7,673 nt of DNA. It comes from Clostridia bacterium (lineage in GTDB: Bacteria; Bacillota; Clostridia; Oscillospirales; Acutalibacteraceae). Below the pieces are notes generated by a model. That model made no database searches, was not told the DNA's origin, and worked only from the letters and a program-made list of their open reading frames with translations. The stretch covers positions 1-7,673 of the forward strand of contig CAAFXQ010000022.1 in the NCBI GenBank assembly GCA_900767015.1. The letters are read 5' to 3'. Each line of letters opens with the position of its first letter. The first letter of the stretch is position 1. Shown here in pieces: positions 5,746 through 7,673 of the stretch. The translations under genes were made by a program, and so were the position numbers.

Positions 5746-7334
5746 ACTACGTATTGGCTTATGACATCGGAACAACAGGCGTTAAGACCTGTCTGTTCAA
5801 AATTGAGGACGGAATCGAGCTTGTCGCCGCCGCAGTCGAGGGCTACGAGCTTTACGTCTATTCCGACGGCGGAGCCGAGCAGGACCCCAACGAATGGTGG
5901 AGCGCCATGTGCAGCACGACCAAAAAGCTGCTCGAGGAATCGAAGCTTGACCCGGCTTTAATTGACGGTATTTCGTTCTGCTCCCAGATGCAGGGACTTG
6001 TCCTTGTCGATAAGGACGGACTTCCCGTAAGACGTGCCATGAGCTATATGGATCAGCGGGCAAGAAAACAGCTTAAAGAAAATATGGCATACGGCTTTCA
6101 GATTGCCGGTGCGAACGTCCCGAAGCTTTTAAAATCGCTTCAGATTACGGGCGCCGTTGCCGCAAGCGTCAAGGATCCCGTGTATAAATATCTTTGGGTC
6201 AGAGACAACGAGCCCGAAAACTTCAAAAAGGTACATAAGTGGCTTGATGTCAAGGAAGCCCTGATTGCACGAATGACCGGCGAGTTCATCATGACTGAGG
6301 ATTCCGCTTTTGCGACGCTTCTTTATGATATCCGTGACGGCAAGCACTGCTGGAGCCCCGAAATCTGCAAAATGCTCGGTGTTGACATGAAGCACCTTGC
6401 CAAAATCATAAAATGTACCGACAAGGTCGGAGGACTGACTGAAAAGGCGGCTTCTGAGCTCGGACTGAAAGCCGGAACGGTCGTTTTCGGCGGCGGCGGA
6501 GACGCTTCACTGATCGGCGTCGGTGCAGGCTCGGTCGGACTTCACGATACGCATATCTATATGGGAACCTCGGGCTGGGTTTCGACCGTCGTTGACAAGA
6601 GCATGGTTGACGCTTCGGCGATGATTGCCGCCATTGTCGGCGCACAGCCGGATTCGTATAACTATTTTGCCGAGCTGGAAACGGCGGGCAAGTGTCTCGA
6701 ATGGGTCAAGGATCATCTTGCCCTTGACGAAATCGGCATCTATCTGAAAAAGACACACGTTGCCGAAGATATGGAAACGCAGTACACGAATCTTTATCAG
6801 TACCTTTCCTATGTTATCCAAAAGGTTCCCGCCGGCTCAAACGGCGTCATCTTTACGCCGTGGCTTCACGGAAACCGCTGTCCGTTCGAGGATCCGAACG
6901 CCAAGGGAATGTTCTTTAACGTAAGCCTCGAGACCGGCAAGTCCGAACTGATCCGTGCGGTTGTCGAGGGTGTTTGTATGCATATGCGCTGGATGCTCGA
7001 AACGCAGGAAAAGAAAACCAAGACCTCGGACGTTATCCGCTTTGTAGGCGGCGGCGCTCTGACCGATTCTACAAGTCAGATTCTTGCCGACTGCTTAGGC
7101 AGAACGGTTGAAACCGTTGCAAGTCCGCAGAACGTCGGTTCGGTTGGTGCGGCCGTCATCATCGCCGTAGGCTTAGGCATTATTGATTCCGTAGCCGATG
7201 CCGGGAAGCTTATCAAGGCGGAAAAGACCTTCAGGCCGAATCCGGAACACAAGGCGGCTTACGACAAGAATTACAGCGTTTACAAACAGCTTTACAAGGC
7301 CAACAAGAACAACTACAAAATTCTCAACGGCTGA
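5742..7334 (+). CDS. FGGY-family carbohydrate kinase (xylulokinase-like)
   Basis: This 530-residue cytoplasmic enzyme should phosphorylate a sugar or polyol with ATP. Both FGGY domains are complete: phosphate-1 motif DIGTTGVK (8-15), EQDPNEWW, QMQG (82-85), MDQRA, then GGGGD with probable catalytic base Asp254, MGTSGW, PWLHGNRCPFEDP, and the C-terminal ATP-binding FVGGGALTDS with GGG at 436-438. Motif pattern and length resemble xylulokinases (COG1070). However, the substrate-site MHG of E. coli XylB reads MQG here and the WxD motif reads YMD, so D-xylulose should not be assumed. AAAGGAA (5726-5732) lies 9 bases before the ATG, inside the TetR gene. No sugar transporter or isomerase is in the window. 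A strong terminator follows 8 bases after the stop. Confidence 0.9.
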   Translation: MNYVLAYDIGTTGVKTCLFKIEDGIELVAAAVEGYELYVYSDGGAEQDPNEWWSAMCSTTKKLLEESKLDPALIDGISFCSQMQGLVLVDKDGLPVRRAMSYMDQRARKQLKENMAYGFQIAGANVPKLLKSLQITGAVAASVKDPVYKYLWVRDNEPENFKKVHKWLDVKEALIARMTGEFIMTEDSAFATLLYDIRDGKHCWSPEICKMLGVDMKHLAKIIKCTDKVGGLTEKAASELGLKAGTVVFGGGGDASLIGVGAGSVGLHDTHIYMGTSGWVSTVVDKSMVDASAMIAAIVGAQPDSYNYFAELETAGKCLEWVKDHLALDEIGIYLKKTHVAEDMETQYTNLYQYLSYVIQKVPAGSNGVIFTPWLHGNRCPFEDPNAKGMFFNVSLETGKSELIRAVVEGVCMHMRWMLETQEKKTKTSDVIRFVGGGALTDSTSQILADCLGRTVETVASPQNVGSVGAAVIIAVGLGIIDSVADAGKLIKAEKTFRPNPEHKAAYDKNYSVYKQLYKANKNNYKILNG

Positions 7335-7342
7335 TAATTCAC

Positions 7343-7377
7343 GCCGCTGTACCATTATTTCGGTACGGCGGCTTTTT
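7343..7377 (+). terminator. Rho-independent terminator of the TetR-kinase operon
   Basis: GCCGCTGTACC (7343-7353) pairs with GGTACGGCGGC (7362-7372) through 11 pairs with one U-G. The loop is 8 bases and five T follow at 7373-7377. It starts 8 bases after the kinase stop codon and is a textbook intrinsic terminator. Confidence 0.93.
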
Positions 7378-7380
7378 AAA

Positions 7381-7408
7381 TGAATAGTGAATAATGAATA
7401 GTGAATAG
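7381..7408. repeat. Heptanucleotide tandem repeat, four copies of TGAATAR
   Basis: Four consecutive 7-base units read TGAATAG, TGAATAA, TGAATAG, TGAATAG, beginning 3 bases after the U-tract of the kinase terminator. Translated on the minus strand this gives the low-complexity peptide LFTIHYS, which makes open frames across it look longer than they are. Unit length and position match the TTATCTN array at 3038-3079, though the sequence differs. Confidence 0.85.
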
Positions 7409-7602
7409 TTGTGGTCGCGGGTGTACCTTGTGCCAAAGGAAAGCCGCTGTCCGCAGAGGAAGCTTATCCGTGGCGGGGAGTCCGTAGATTATAAGTGACG
7501 GGAAGTGTAGCGGCTTCGGGAAAGCTTCTTCCGACGGCGGGACGGCGGCTGACAAAACCTGACGGTTTTGTATTTTCCGGGCTTTAAGCCCGGAAAATGG
7601 AA
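7409..7602. other. Structured non-coding region, possible dispersed repeat or RNA element
   Basis: No convincing gene is seen here. Minus-strand frames spanning it are fed by the heptad repeat and lack domain-like sequence. Several ordered inverted repeats are present. AAGCCGCT (7441-7448) pairs with AGCGGCTT (7509-7516), enclosing CTTAT (7463-7467 region) and ATAAG near 7491-7496. ACAAAACC (7552-7559) pairs with GGTTTTGT (7564-7571) across a TGAC loop. A 27-bp palindrome follows. GACGGCGG is tandemly doubled at 7533-7548. The region looks richer in G and C than a usual spacer. It could be a mobile intergenic repeat or a small RNA, but no known class is recognised. Confidence 0.35.
7572..7598. 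repeat. Perfect 27-bp palindrome
   Basis: ATTTTCCGGGCTT (7572-7584) and AAGCCCGGAAAAT (7586-7598) are perfect 13-bp inverted arms around one T (7585). Unlike an intrinsic terminator, the T-run is on the 5' side and the A-run on the 3' side on both strands, and no U-tract follows. It abuts the hairpin at 7552-7571. It could be a protein binding site, a recombination site or the end of a repeat element. Confidence 0.75.
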
Positions 7603-7673
7603 ATGTCAAGAAAAGTACAGTCGGAAAATCCCCTAAAACTGTCAGGTGCAGGAAAACGATTCATTCAGAACGA
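7603..7673 (+). CDS. Possible 5' end of a gene running off the window
   Basis: From an ATG at 7603 the frame stays open to the last base. It gives 23 codons that begin MSRKVQSENPLKLSG and are basic and hydrophilic. The upstream GGAAAA (7592-7597) is a poor Shine-Dalgarno and belongs to the palindrome arm. No family is recognised, and an open run of 23 codons is common by chance. The frame could equally be non-coding sequence between genes. Confidence 0.15.
   Translation, partial: MSRKVQSENPLKLSGAGKRFIQN

Noticed and set aside
7376..7609. Minus-strand 77-codon open frame in the 3' region
   Set aside because: Its C-terminus is the translation of the heptad repeat and its start lies by the palindrome. 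It has no recognisable domain and no good Shine-Dalgarno, and it reads back into the kinase terminator.

Overview
The window reads as a fragment of a Firmicutes genome, most likely a gut-type Clostridia member (Oscillospirales/Ruminococcaceae-like). The reasons are a Gram-positive-style lipoprotein signal, purine-rich Shine-Dalgarno sites, sigma-A type promoters, moderate GC content and short heptanucleotide tandem repeats beside terminators. The genus cannot be named from the sequence alone. The first 18 bases match the end of an Illumina TruSeq adapter, so the left end is almost certainly a contig end from short-read assembly and real DNA starts near base 19.

The layout is three small transcription units. 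(1) Bases 39-3040, plus strand: a promoter, then a complete three-gene ABC importer of the type called putative tryptophan/tyrosine transporter (TrpXYZ-like): lipoprotein binding protein, permease and ATPase. Two back-to-back hairpins after the binding-protein gene probably limit read-through, so that the binding protein is made in excess. (2) Bases 4789-3059, minus strand: a family 2 glycosyltransferase followed by a small bacterial sugar transferase (monotopic phosphoglycosyl transferase). Together they would start and extend a lipid-linked surface glycan. This unit converges on the ABC operon and shares its bidirectional terminator. (3) Bases 4973-7377, plus strand: a TetR-family regulator whose stop overlaps the start of an FGGY sugar kinase (xylulokinase-like), ending in a strong terminator. 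Bases 7378-7673 hold no convincing complete gene. They contain a heptad repeat, nested inverted repeats and a perfect 27-bp palindrome.

Within each unit the genes fit together: import of a small solute, glycan assembly, and regulated phosphorylation of a sugar or polyol. Nothing shows that the three units serve one pathway. The protein content is ordinary. The most unusual signals are non-coding: two genes whose Shine-Dalgarno is separated from the start by a hairpin, heptad repeats that begin right after terminators, and the structured 3' region. I see no RNA gene, CRISPR array, insertion sequence or phage gene.
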